From positions 5,952,001-6,016,000 of the forward strand of contig NZ_JAMLFW010000001.1 of NCBI RefSeq assembly GCF_024256385.1: 64,000 bases of DNA, read 5' to 3'. The notes below the pieces were generated by a model. The model saw nothing but the letters and a program-made list of their open reading frames with translations, made no database searches and was not told the DNA's origin. Every line of letters begins with the position of its first letter. Position 1 is the stretch's first letter. The position numbers and the translations under genes were made by a program. Source of the DNA: Anatilimnocola floriformis (GTDB lineage: Bacteria; Planctomycetota; Planctomycetia; Pirellulales; Pirellulaceae). Positions 8,591 through 16,334 of this stretch are shown here, piece by piece.

Positions 8591-8886
8591 TTTTCAATTT
8601 CCAGCCGCTGATACGCGTATTGCCATTCACCCCAGGCGTCAACGATCTCGTTCATCTGACGTTCCATGTCTTTAGGCGGCTTGTGCTGCCTTCTGAGCGA
8701 CCAAACTCCGCGGCAGTGTTGCGCTAGGTCATCGCGCCGAACAATGTCGTAGGCTTTTATGCAAAGGTCAAACAGTTCGTCCCGATAACTTCGCTGCTGC
8801 CAAAACGAGCAATTCGGGTGAGGCTCATCCGGAAACATGAACTCCAATTGCCTGTCGAAATCGGCAAGTATTTCGTCAGCGGTCAT
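8587..8886 (-). CDS. Transposon cargo: hypothetical protein, about 99 aa
   Basis: Soluble acidic helical protein starting MTADEILADFDRQLEF. This ATG has GGGAAAGG a few bases upstream and is preferred over an ATG 36 bases earlier (8922). Later segments read FWQQRSYRDELFDLCIKAYD and MNEIVDAWGEWQYAYQRLE. It couples by ATGA overlap to the signal-anchored cargo gene downstream. It lies about 160 bases downstream of the DUF262 gene on the same strand and may belong to that operon. No family recognised. Confidence 0.6.
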   Translation of the reverse strand: MTADEILADFDRQLEFMFPDEPHPNCSFWQQRSYRDELFDLCIKAYDIVRRDDLAQHCRGVWSLRRQHKPPKDMERQMNEIVDAWGEWQYAYQRLEIEK

Positions 8887-8954
8887 TCGCGAACCTTTCC
8901 CGCGCATCGCGCGACTGTTCATTAGCTGCCGCTGGCCGAAACCAGCGTGCAGCA

Positions 8955-9042
8955 GGACTGCGGCCCGTGTCTTGGTGGCACACTCGATTTATACCCGAGC
9001 GAAGGGACCGGCAACGGATGGGTTCGATTCCTCCGCATTCCG
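8955..9042 (+). other. tRNA-like folded segment between cargo genes
   Basis: GGACTGC (8955-8961) can pair with GCATTCC (9035-9041) with one mismatch, closing about 87 bases. Inside are a GCC/GGC stem with a TTGGT loop, a CTCG/CGAG stem around loop TTTATAC, a CCG-GCAA-CGG hairpin and a T-loop-like GGGTTCGATTCC. The order imitates a class II tRNA, but the T-stem pairs poorly and spacers are non-standard, so it may be a degenerate tRNA or another structured RNA. Its 3' end abuts the end of the DUF262 gene. Confidence 0.22.
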
Positions 9043-9043
9043 C

Positions 9044-10786
9044 TCACTTTGCCCACTTCGCAGGCCATGCAGCAAGCGCGAGGTCTGCAAGGCGCTCCTG
9101 CCTTGCGTCGATCTCTTGTTTCCGCCACAGCCGTTGCTTGTTGAATTTGTATTCGCCAATTTCACTCGTCAGAATCAGCGGGCAATCCTTGTACACTGGC
9201 GCCTTGATTTTGACAAAATCGCCCCCGCCAACATCGGCGTTTGGCTTTGCCGCAAGTAGCGCTAGATTGCCTAGCCGAGTTCGCAATGCCTTTGCTTCAT
9301 CTTCTGGAATGCTCCAAAACGGCGAAGGCTTTTGCGGCAATACATGCTCAACCGAACTCTTGGACTGCTCCCGCCTCACCAGCCAAGGCTTTTCAGTATC
9401 CGGCGTTGCTGCCTGCTCTAGGGCTCGCAAGTAGTATCGCGCCAAAACTGAGTCAGAAACCATGGCTGTAGCAAAGCCGGCTCTGAACTTTGCGTCTGCA
9501 GGAACAACGTCTTTGCTAAGCATCTCCGCCGACAGGTCTTTCGCTGTGCGAATTCCGCTGGGCGAGATTAGCGGCGCCACTTTAGCGATATCCTGCTCAA
9601 GCGTTCCTGCGGGCGGCCCGGCGATGAGGATACGTACCGAAGCGCAAATCAGATACTGAAGCGCTTTGATGATCTCGTTCTTTGCAAAGTGCCTCACTAC
9701 CGCAAGAGTTAGTGGCCGAATCCGCTCGATGCCGATCAAGTTGATGATCGAAAGATTGTGACGAGAATCCTCGCCGTACTCTCCCCAATTCTCGTGATCC
9801 GAGTTCAGGATTGATGCGTAATGAACCGCACTTTCTGCAAGCTTCTCAGCCCAGAAAACGGCCTGCGCCGGCTCTCGCACTTCCTCTTTTAGGAACTTAT
9901 AGAGATGCTTTTCTCTAACATGGCCCTTTTCTGAAATCCAAAGGTACCGAATGTAATCGACCGTTATTTCGCGACGAGTGACTGTCTCAAGAGCAGCCGA
10001 CATTGCTTGCCATTTCGCTTCAGCAGCCTTGATTTTCTTGGTGCCAGCCGTGCGATAGATATGGTTCTTTAGCAGGTCCGCTTTCGACAAATCTAGCCCC
10101 CGGTCGTTCAGTGTCTCAAATACCGTATAGGCACTATCGTGACTGTCCACGATGACCAGAATCAGCTTCACTTTCTCGCGAATGAACTTGGTAATCTGCT
10201 TTAATCTTGCAATCGCGTGATCAATCGGCAAGTCCTTAACCAAGGCATGAACCCTGATGCGAATCATCTCGGCAGCAGCCGCGATCTTGACGTGGGAAGG
10301 CTTGTACTTGTTCTTTTTGTTCTCTGCGATTGGGTTCGTTCGATGCCCTTTGTTCGCTGGCTTGATAACGTGCAAGTTGAAAAAGTCGTGATCCTCAGTG
10401 TTGAGTGCAAGGCGGGGGGTATCCTCCCCGGTATCCTCGTCTGTTTCGCTCAAGTACTTCATCAAGGTTGCGGCTTCTTCGGCGCGATCCATCTTCATGT
10501 ACCAGTCGCGAATTGCGCCGTAAACGATCATGGTTGTCGCAAGTCGCTGCTGACCGTCAACCACTTCAAGTATTTGATCATCCTCGCGCCTGCTAAGGAC
10601 AATCGACCCCACAAAGTAATCGTCTCGCTTCTCCGCACCAGCAGCACGCAGAATATCTAGCCAGAAGTCTGTCACGTTGTCTTCAAGCCATGCGTAGGAT
10701 CGCTGGTTTGAAGGTACCGCTAAAAAGTGTCTCGCCAGAAATGTTCCAATCCCGATTACATCCAGACCGTCGGCCGAAATCCCCAT
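9044..10786 (-). CDS. DUF262/DUF1524 GmrSD-like protein (putative defence nuclease)
   Basis: A 580-aa single-chain protein. The N-terminal half is a DUF262 (GmrS, ParB-like) domain: VPSNQRSYAWLEDNV at about residues 24-38 and VVDGQQRLATTMIVYGAI with the hallmark DGQQR at 77-81. The C-terminal part is a DUF1524 HNH-type nuclease domain: SSVEHVLPQ with His481, RLGNLALL near 507, and the closing LWRKQEIDARQERLADLA. In GmrSD, SspE and BrxU-type proteins this pairing couples NTP hydrolysis to cleavage of modified phage DNA; the target here is unknown. It overlaps the upstream regulator by one base (TAATG) and is carried on an IS1-like transposon, which supports a mobile defence role (inference). 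Confidence 0.85.
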   Translation of the reverse strand: MGISADGLDVIGIGTFLARHFLAVPSNQRSYAWLEDNVTDFWLDILRAAGAEKRDDYFVGSIVLSRREDDQILEVVDGQQRLATTMIVYGAIRDWYMKMDRAEEAATLMKYLSETDEDTGEDTPRLALNTEDHDFFNLHVIKPANKGHRTNPIAENKKNKYKPSHVKIAAAAEMIRIRVHALVKDLPIDHAIARLKQITKFIREKVKLILVIVDSHDSAYTVFETLNDRGLDLSKADLLKNHIYRTAGTKKIKAAEAKWQAMSAALETVTRREITVDYIRYLWISEKGHVREKHLYKFLKEEVREPAQAVFWAEKLAESAVHYASILNSDHENWGEYGEDSRHNLSIINLIGIERIRPLTLAVVRHFAKNEIIKALQYLICASVRILIAGPPAGTLEQDIAKVAPLISPSGIRTAKDLSAEMLSKDVVPADAKFRAGFATAMVSDSVLARYYLRALEQAATPDTEKPWLVRREQSKSSVEHVLPQKPSPFWSIPEDEAKALRTRLGNLALLAAKPNADVGGGDFVKIKAPVYKDCPLILTSEIGEYKFNKQRLWRKQEIDARQERLADLALAAWPAKWAK

Positions 10787-10977
10787 TATTTGCTCCGCGG
10801 AATAAAATGTGCGCGCTCACCAGCGGTTTCAAGCTCTTCCTTTGCCAACCTGCGCAATCTCTCGCGCACCCAGCCAGATAGAGTTAGTCCAGACAACTCG
10901 GCAGCCCGCTCGAATGCCGCTTTTTCATTTGGATCAAGCCGCAGTTCTAGCCGATCAGATCGAACCTTTTCACTCAT
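10786..10977 (-). CDS. Ribbon-helix-helix regulator, 63 aa
   Basis: Small basic protein with the RHH (Arc/CopG/DUF1778-like) pattern: a beta-strand DRLELRLDPNEKAAFERAAE followed by helices LSGLTLSGWVRERLRRLAKE. Such proteins bind palindromic operators as dimers and often autoregulate. It is preceded by a strong ribosome-binding site (AAAGGAGGATTTT before ATG). Its TAATG overlap with the DUF262 gene makes a two-gene operon. Three GTAC-centred palindromes lie just upstream and are the obvious operator candidates. It could control the nuclease or act as an antitoxin-like partner; the first is favoured. Confidence 0.75.
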   Translation of the reverse strand: MSEKVRSDRLELRLDPNEKAAFERAAELSGLTLSGWVRERLRRLAKEELETAGERAHFIPRSK

Positions 10978-10996
10978 AAAATCCTCCTTTTCTAAA

Positions 10997-11061
10997 TGTA
11001 CGGAAAAAACCCGTACAAGGCAAGGCTGAGCTATTGACCGTACGGCAATTGTACGTACAAT
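10997..11061 (-). promoter_or_regulatory. Operator region with three GTAC palindromes
   Basis: The leader of the minus-strand regulator/DUF262 operon holds TGTACGG...CCGTACA (10997-11017, 7-bp arms, 7-bp spacer), the palindrome CCGTACGG (11038-11045) and the perfect 14-bp palindrome ATTGTACGTACAAT (11048-11061). All share a GTAC core, as expected of an RHH operator array. No clear -35/-10 pair could be fixed by eye. Confidence 0.6.
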
Positions 11062-11072
11062 ACTGGCATAAG

Positions 11073-11106
11073 AAAACCCCGGTCAAACTTGCAGGAATGA
11101 CCGGGG
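11073..11106 (-). terminator. Intrinsic terminator, minus strand
   Basis: CCCCGGTCA (11077-11085) and TGACCGGGG (11098-11106) form a perfect 9-bp GC-rich stem with a 12-base loop. On the minus strand it is followed by TTTTCTTAT. It lies between the transposase gene and the cargo operon promoter, so it would stop antisense transcription coming from the transposase side before it enters the cargo operon. Confidence 0.65.
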
Positions 11107-11120
11107 CTGCAAAGAAATCA

Positions 11121-11189
11121 GGCTGTCGCCCGATTCCCAGCGTGGTAACTGGAATCATACGCGAGACAGCCGCAACTTAGAAGGCTGTC
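11121..11189 (+). promoter_or_regulatory. Alternative-hairpin leader of the transposase gene
   Basis: GGCTGTC occurs at 11121-11127 and again at 11183-11189. Its complement GACAGCC lies between them at 11165-11171. The middle segment can pair upstream (extended by GC/GC and enclosing an inner ATTCC...GGAAT hairpin) or downstream. The downstream pairing covers the AAGG before the ATG at 11193 and would hide the ribosome-binding site. Such mutually exclusive stems are typical of translational switches; the control role is inferred. Confidence 0.45.
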
Positions 11190-11192
11190 CCA

Positions 11193-12164
11193 ATGATCGA
11201 TTTCATCAAGCCCGAATGCACCCACTCCCGCCGCAAGAAGTCCGGCCTCACCAAGAGCGGCACCCAGCGCTACAAGTGCTTGGACTGTGGCAAGCGGTTC
11301 ACTGAATCCACGGCCACTTTCGCCGGAATGCAGATCGGCATGGAAACCGCCGTCGCGATCATCTCGCAGCTGTGCGAAGGAACCAGCGTTCGCGCTACCG
11401 CTCGCCTAGTTGGCGTAGACGTTAAGACGGTTCTCGAATTGCTCCTGTTGGTTGGCCCGCGCTGCAAGGCGTTCCTTGAAAGCAAGATTCAGAACGTGGA
11501 AGTGAGCGACGTACAGTGCGATGAAATCTGGCAATTCGTTTACTGCAAGCGCCGCACTGCCCGCAAGCTGGAACCGGAAACCGGCCACGGTGGCCCCTGC
11601 GGTGATAGCTGGTGCTGGACGGCAGTTGAACGGCATACCAAGTTGATCCTCTGCTTTCACGTTGGCCGCCGCACCGATGCTGACGCCGATGCGTTCACGA
11701 CGAAGCTTCGCTATGCGACTGCCCCGAAGAAATTCCAGATTTCGACTGACGGTCTGTCGAGCTACGTCTATCCCATCGCCCACAACCTTGGCGAGCGGGT
11801 GGATTACGGCCGCTTGATCAAGATATACAAGGGCGGGGACAACGCTGGCGGTCGCTACAGCCCGCCCCGGATAGCCGGTGCGAAGCGCGAGACGGTTCAC
11901 GGCAATCCGGACGACAAGCGGATCTGCACCAGCCACGTCGAACGGACGAACGGTTCAATCCGCTGTTTCTCGAAGCGCTATGGACGGTTGACGTACTGCT
12001 TCTCCAAGAAGTGGGAAAACCATGAGTGCGCGGTTGCCCTGCAGTTCGCTCACTTCAATTTCTGCCGCAAGCACAAGACGTTGAAAGCCACCCCGGCGAT
12101 GGCCAGCAAGTTGGCTGACCACGTTTGGACGGTTGAGGAGTTGCTGACCGCGATTGCTGCCTAG
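11193..12164 (+). CDS. IS1-family-type transposase (single ORF)
   Basis: A 323-aa DDE transposase that moves the surrounding 4.2-kb element. The N-terminus is a zinc-binding segment (Cys9, His11, then YKCLDCGKRF with Cys29 and Cys32) followed by a helix-turn-helix (TSVRATARLVGVDVKTVLEL), equivalent to InsA. The C-terminal catalytic half matches InsB: VQCDEIWQFVYCKRR with Asp110, FQISTDGLSSY with Asp186, and SHVERTNGSIRCFSKR with Glu250. InsA and InsB functions are fused in one frame, so no programmed frameshift is needed. The ribosome-binding site is weak and may be sequestered by a leader hairpin. A GC-rich terminator follows at 12181. Confidence 0.9.
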   Translation: MIDFIKPECTHSRRKKSGLTKSGTQRYKCLDCGKRFTESTATFAGMQIGMETAVAIISQLCEGTSVRATARLVGVDVKTVLELLLLVGPRCKAFLESKIQNVEVSDVQCDEIWQFVYCKRRTARKLEPETGHGGPCGDSWCWTAVERHTKLILCFHVGRRTDADADAFTTKLRYATAPKKFQISTDGLSSYVYPIAHNLGERVDYGRLIKIYKGGDNAGGRYSPPRIAGAKRETVHGNPDDKRICTSHVERTNGSIRCFSKRYGRLTYCFSKKWENHECAVALQFAHFNFCRKHKTLKATPAMASKLADHVWTVEELLTAIAA

Positions 12165-12180
12165 TTGGCTGGCGAATCTG

Positions 12181-12207
12181 AGCCCCGCGAACCTAGCGGG
12201 GCTTTTT
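12181..12207 (+). terminator. Intrinsic terminator after the transposase
   Basis: AGCCCCGC (12181-12188) pairs with GCGGGGCT (12196-12203) around a 7-base loop and is followed by TTTTT. It starts 17 bases after the transposase stop, a classic rho-independent terminator. Confidence 0.8.
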
Positions 12208-12221
12208 CGTGCGCGGGTAGA

Positions 12222-12413
12222 ATGGCAAGCATGAAATTCACACTGCGGGATTTGTTCTGGCTCGTTGTTGTCGCCGCGATTGCAATGGGATGGTACGTTC
12301 ACCACCGAGAAACAATGCGCATGGTTAGGTCTCGTGCGCCAATGCTGTACGAAGCAATGACCGGCGAAGAAATAACTGCCGAAGAAATCAATACGAACAA
12401 CGTAAAGAAATAA
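12222..12413 (+). CDS. Transposon cargo: small planctomycetal membrane protein
   Basis: A 60-63-aa protein. The ATG at 12222 or the in-frame ATG at 12231 starts it; the latter gives the typical planctomycetal opening KFTLRDLFWLVVVAAIAMGW. One membrane helix (about residues 8-25) is followed by a short charged tail (YHHRET-like, ending TNNVKK). Related short proteins are common next to many kinds of genes in planctomycetes and are of unknown function. It lies inside the right inverted repeat, so it is cargo. Confidence 0.55.
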   Translation: MASMKFTLRDLFWLVVVAAIAMGWYVHHRETMRMVRSRAPMLYEAMTGEEITAEEINTNNVKK

Positions 12414-12459
12414 GTTTCCGGATTTTTTCCATCCCCACTTATGGCGGCGGTTTTTGCCG

Positions 12460-12482
12460 GGTCCACTTAATCCAACACTACC
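12460..12482 (-). repeat. Transposon terminal inverted repeat, right
   Basis: A 23-base end starting GGTCCACTT and finishing CCAACACTACC, the exact reverse complement of 8261-8283. It lies about 50 bases beyond the last cargo ORF. Confidence 0.9.
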
Positions 12483-12490
12483 CGACTTTG
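12483..12490. repeat. 8-bp target-site duplication, right copy
   Basis: CGACTTTG, identical to 8253-8260 and immediately outside the right inverted repeat. Confidence 0.88.
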
Positions 12491-12599
12491 CCCCCGCGAA
12501 GGAGCTATCGAGACGCGGAAGTCGACCAACGCCGATGGCGAGTTCTCAGTCGGTGCCATCTTCGCTGGGCAGATCGGCGGCAACACGCTCATTCAGAAT

Positions 12600-13709
12600 T
12601 CAGATCGCCTTGAAATGTGCCTGACCTGTGCGGTTCTCCGGCGTGGTCATCGCCGCGACTGGTCGTGAGCTGTCGATCGACAAAGCTCCCGTGATGAAGC
12701 TGAACTCTTTCGGCAGATACGCGAGCGTTAGCATTCCGGAACCATTGATCGATAAACTAATAGTTCGCATTGGGGTCACTTTCTCACTTCGCACGGATTG
12801 GCACTCTGCCGCACCGCTGTGCAAGACACCGTTGTTTTCCGCGGTTTCTTTCACTATCTGCGAAACCATGCGATTGGCTGCCGTCGGCTGCTGCTTCGCA
12901 TTTTGCTTCGGCACTGCTTCGGATTCTGCTTCACCTTGCAGTGCGGCCTGAAACGCCTCATTGGTCACTTGGGCATAGTGTTCCAAGGCCACCGCTCGCG
13001 AGTTCCCCAGCCAGCTGCAAACGTCCTGAATGGGGTGAATCTTGAATAACTCTGTTTGCCGGGTGGCCCGCATGTTGTGAAACAGCTTGGGCCACGGTTT
13101 GACCCCTGCCCGAAGCATGATGCGGAGCAACTGAGTTCGCAGATTGGCATTCGTTTGCCGGTAGCGATTTATGACAAATTCGGTTCCGGGTTCGGCGGCA
13201 TCCCATGCTGCCTCTAGGTACGGTTTCAGTTCTGCAAAGATTGGGCAAACGCGAATCCCGCTTCCTTCGTAGTGTTCCGTTTTGGTGGCCCGAACCGTCA
13301 TTTCGCCCGCGGGCAAATTCACGTCGGCCCAACGCAGCGTAAGCAATTCGGATGGAACGCGTAGCCCGCCATAGCGGCTGAGTGCGATAATGGCCTGCCA
13401 ATCAACGTCTGGGGCAGCGTCGATGATCGCTTGGAATTCCTGGCGAGTGACGAAGTGCTGGCGGGCTCGATTGCCCCGCACTGCGGTTGCCAATTCAATG
13501 AAGGGATTGGCGTCAATCTGCTTGCGTTTCACGGCCACGCTAAAAAACTGTCGGGCTCGTCCGCAGTGCCGGCGAATAGTGTTCTCACTTAGGCCGATCG
13601 CCTTGCCGTTCCGTTTACTGGCCTGCGTTGCCAGCCATACACTACGCGCTGGGAAAATCACCAAGGTCGAAAGCCGATCGCGAACTCGATTGCACGGTCG
13701 GATGCGCAT
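12600..13709 (-). pseudogene. Tyrosine recombinase, N-terminally decayed
   Basis: The catalytic domain of a phage-type integrase is readable: RYGGLRVPSEL with Arg117, LFHNMRATRQTEL with His211 and Arg214, CSWLGNS, and EHYAQV with the nucleophile Tyr245. The core-binding part GLSENTIRRHCGRARQFF is typical of planctomycetal integrases. The segment before it is compressed and garbled and the usual first 80-100 residues are missing; a stop precedes the only ATG. The C-terminus runs on for about 70 unusual residues after SEKVTP. The catalytic half might still be expressed, but the protein is probably inactive. It lies 110 bases from the transposon's right end. Confidence 0.6.
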
Positions 13710-13889
13710 TTACGCGCCATGTTGGCCGTCAGTCTGCCATTGATCGACAACCGTCTGACCATAACGCTGCAACTGTCGCGGACGCACTGTGTAGCGTTCT
13801 CCCGGTAGTGGCGAAGAAGTCTCATCGTATGCGAAGGAACGACTGAGCTCCTCGTTTCCCCAAAACTTTTTTTCGCATAGCAGGCCACG

Positions 13890-15872
13890 ATGGACCAGTT
13901 CAGCGTACCAGAGCTCAGTTCGGTTGAAGAAGCCCAGGCATTGCTTGCTGCGATCATCACATCGTCTGACGATGCAATCATCAGTAAATATCTAGATGGC
14001 ACTGTTCGAAGCTGGAACCAATCAGCGGAGCGTATTTTCGGCTACAGGGCTGAGGAAATCATCGGCAGCTCAATAACCGTGTTGTTTCCACCGGACCGGC
14101 TCGACGAGGAATCGCAAATCCTGGCGCGCCTTCAGAAAGGCGAACGCGTCGATCATTTCCAGACGCTACGCCTGCGCAAGGATGGCACGCCTGTGGCGGT
14201 ATCGGTGACTATTTCGCCGGTATACGATGCTCGTGGTAACATCGTTGGAGCTTCCAAGGTTGCCCGTGACGTAACCCGAACCGCCGAACTTGAGGGGAAA
14301 TTTGAGGCGATCATTGCCTCGTCTGACGATGCGATCGTCAGCAAAGACCTCAACGGAATTGTGCAGAGTTGGAATAATGCCGCCGAGCGTATGTTTGGCT
14401 ATACGGCCACCGAGATGATTGGCCAGTCGATTACTAAGCTTTTTCCGCCCGACCGACTTGATGAAGAGCCTAAGATCCTGGAACAACTGCGCCGCGGACA
14501 GCGTGTCGATCACTTTGAAACGGTCCGGACGCGTAAGGATGGGCGGCAATTGGATGTTTCTGTCTCCATATCTCCCATCAAGGACCCAACAGGCAGAGTT
14601 ATCGGGGTTTCCAAGGTCGCACGGGACATTAGCAGTATCAAACGCGTTTTGCGGGATCGTGAAGAGCTCCTTGAACGCGAGTCAGCGGCACGTGCGGAGG
14701 CCGAACGAGTCAGCCGAATGAAGGACGAGTTTCTTGCGACTCTTTCCCATGAATTGCGTACGCCGCTCAATTCCATTCTGGGATGGGCGACCATACTTCG
14801 TTCCGGCGGCGCGACAACCCCAAACGAGATGGAGCAAGGAATCGAGATCATTGAGCGCAATGCGCGCGCACAAGCGCAACTGATCGAAGAACTGCTCGAT
14901 ATGTCGCGCGTTATCAATGGCAAACTGAGGCTCGACGTCCAACCCGTCGACCTGCAAGTTGTGATATCCGAAGCGATCGAGTCAGTCCGACCGGCTGCTG
15001 AAGGTAAGGAAATCCGACTTACTAAGGTTCTCGATCCCAAAGGCGGGCCGATCGCTGGCGACCCGAACCGACTCCAGCAAGTTCTCTGGAACCTGCTGAC
15101 CAACGCCATTAAATTCACACCCAAAAAAGGCCGCGTCCAAGTGTTTCTGCGCCGCGTGAATTCGCACGTTGAAATAAGCGTGGTGGATTCTGGCGAGGGG
15201 ATTTCCGCCGAGTTTTTGCCACATCTGTTTACTCGCTTCTCGCAGGCCGATACATCGATCTCTCGTCAATACGGCGGCTTAGGCCTTGGATTGGCCCTGG
15301 TTAAATCACTGGCAGAGTTGCATGGCGGCAGCGTGCAAGCTTTCAGCCCGGGTCGCGGACAGGGCTCGACTTTCACTGTATCGCTGCCGCTAAGTGCAGT
15401 TCATCGCGACGAATCTCAGCCCGTCCTCACGCCTGCCCCATCGCCCAAAGATCCCCAGTCGGGTGCTGACTTTGAAGGATTCCATGTGCTAGTGGTCGAC
15501 GATGACCCGGATGCACGTAATCTCATCCAGCATATTCTGACAAAGTGCAACGCCACGGTTACCACAGCGGCAAGCGCGGCCGAGGGCCTTGCGGCCGTGA
15601 AGCAGCATCGTCCCGACATGGTCTTGAGTGACATTGGTATGCCCATCGAGGACGGCTACGAATTCCTTATCCAGCTGCGTCAGTTATCAGAGGCCGAAGG
15701 CGGCGATACGCCTGCTGTGGCTCTTACTGCATTTGCCAGATCGGAGGATCGCCGCCGGGCACTGCTGGCAGGCTTTCAGATGCACCTGCCGAAACCGGTT
15801 GAAGCCACGGAACTCCTCGCGGTGGCATCGAATCTCTGCGCCTCAAGCCGCCGCGCAAAATCTCGCAGGTAG
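13890..15872 (+). CDS. Two-PAS hybrid histidine kinase
   Basis: Cytoplasmic orphan kinase of 660 aa. Two tandem, closely similar PAS domains (about residues 18-130 and 138-250) share SSDDAI, SWN..AERxFGY and LFPPDRLDEE, so they look like an internal duplication. HisKA has His287 in TLSHELRTPLNSILGW. The HATPase shows DSGEGISAEFLPHLFTRF and GGLGLGLALVKSLAELHGG. The receiver starts LVVDDDPDARNL, with Asp581 in LSDIGMP and a conserved Lys in LPKPVE. No membrane segment and no neighbouring regulator; a soluble cue is likely. Confidence 0.92.
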   Translation: MDQFSVPELSSVEEAQALLAAIITSSDDAIISKYLDGTVRSWNQSAERIFGYRAEEIIGSSITVLFPPDRLDEESQILARLQKGERVDHFQTLRLRKDGTPVAVSVTISPVYDARGNIVGASKVARDVTRTAELEGKFEAIIASSDDAIVSKDLNGIVQSWNNAAERMFGYTATEMIGQSITKLFPPDRLDEEPKILEQLRRGQRVDHFETVRTRKDGRQLDVSVSISPIKDPTGRVIGVSKVARDISSIKRVLRDREELLERESAARAEAERVSRMKDEFLATLSHELRTPLNSILGWATILRSGGATTPNEMEQGIEIIERNARAQAQLIEELLDMSRVINGKLRLDVQPVDLQVVISEAIESVRPAAEGKEIRLTKVLDPKGGPIAGDPNRLQQVLWNLLTNAIKFTPKKGRVQVFLRRVNSHVEISVVDSGEGISAEFLPHLFTRFSQADTSISRQYGGLGLGLALVKSLAELHGGSVQAFSPGRGQGSTFTVSLPLSAVHRDESQPVLTPAPSPKDPQSGADFEGFHVLVVDDDPDARNLIQHILTKCNATVTTAASAAEGLAAVKQHRPDMVLSDIGMPIEDGYEFLIQLRQLSEAEGGDTPAVALTAFARSEDRRRALLAGFQMHLPKPVEATELLAVASNLCASSRRAKSRR

Positions 15873-16334
15873 TGGCAGGTTGCGCAGCACGGTCCCTTCA
15901 TCCCTAACGCGGGCGAAGCGCTGGTTAGTATTCGTGGACATCAGGCGATGCTCGCTTGAGCGTAGGGCGCCCACGCTTACTCAGGAGAACTATATGTGCT
16001 GGACGCTTCGGTCACATCGACCGAGGTGTGTCGGACCGGAACATGTTGCCAGTCGTCGACCTCCGACATCAATTGTTAAATTCTTGATTCCGGGTCGCCG
16101 AATCAGGTTGGCGTTCCATCCTCCGGCCAAAGCCGGCAGCCGGCCCCACAGACGATGAGAACTCGCGCTCGGTGGGCGACTCGCACGATCGTTGCCGCGG
16201 CGATAGAATTTCCTCTCAGTTGCCCTGAAGATCTTCTCGTCGAATCTTTTCTGAAACTGACGCGGCCCGCAACTCTGTAGGCGCGTGAGTGCCGATGACC
16301 GAGCAACTAGCCCAGTAGAAGGGGGAGAATCTGC
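15873..16334 (+). other. Intergenic stretch with dispersed repeat
   Basis: About 460 bases before the sulfatase gene. It contains one copy of the window's dispersed repeat (CGCTTCGGTCACATCGA at 16004-16020, directly followed by GTGTGTCGGACCGG). Nothing else was recognised; the last bases (GAAGGGGGAG) provide the sulfatase ribosome-binding site. Confidence 0.5.
16004..16036 (+). repeat. Dispersed hairpin repeat, copy 1
   Basis: Contains CGCTTCGGTCACATCGA and GTGTCGGACCGG back to back. The outer arms (TTCGGTC and GGACCGG) are nearly complementary, so it can fold into an imperfect hairpin. Related copies occur at 20003, 20923, 25305, 37096 and 49771. Confidence 0.5.

Larger units (their letters stand above)
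8261..12482. mobile_element. IS1-family-like transposon with DUF262 cargo, 4.2 kb
   Basis: A discrete 4,222-bp element bounded by perfect 23-bp inverted ends (8261-8283 and 12460-12482) and an exact 8-bp direct duplication (CGACTTTG). The ends start GGT, as IS1 ends do. It encodes a single-ORF IS1-type transposase (11193-12164), a minus-strand operon of a ribbon-helix-helix regulator plus DUF262/DUF1524 protein, two further minus-strand genes, and a small plus-strand membrane protein. It is much longer than a classical IS1 because of this cargo. Several-kilobase relatives are known in the single-ORF ISMhu11-like part of the family. The host site lies between a hybrid kinase and a decayed recombinase, and no clear gene is interrupted. 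Confidence 0.88.
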
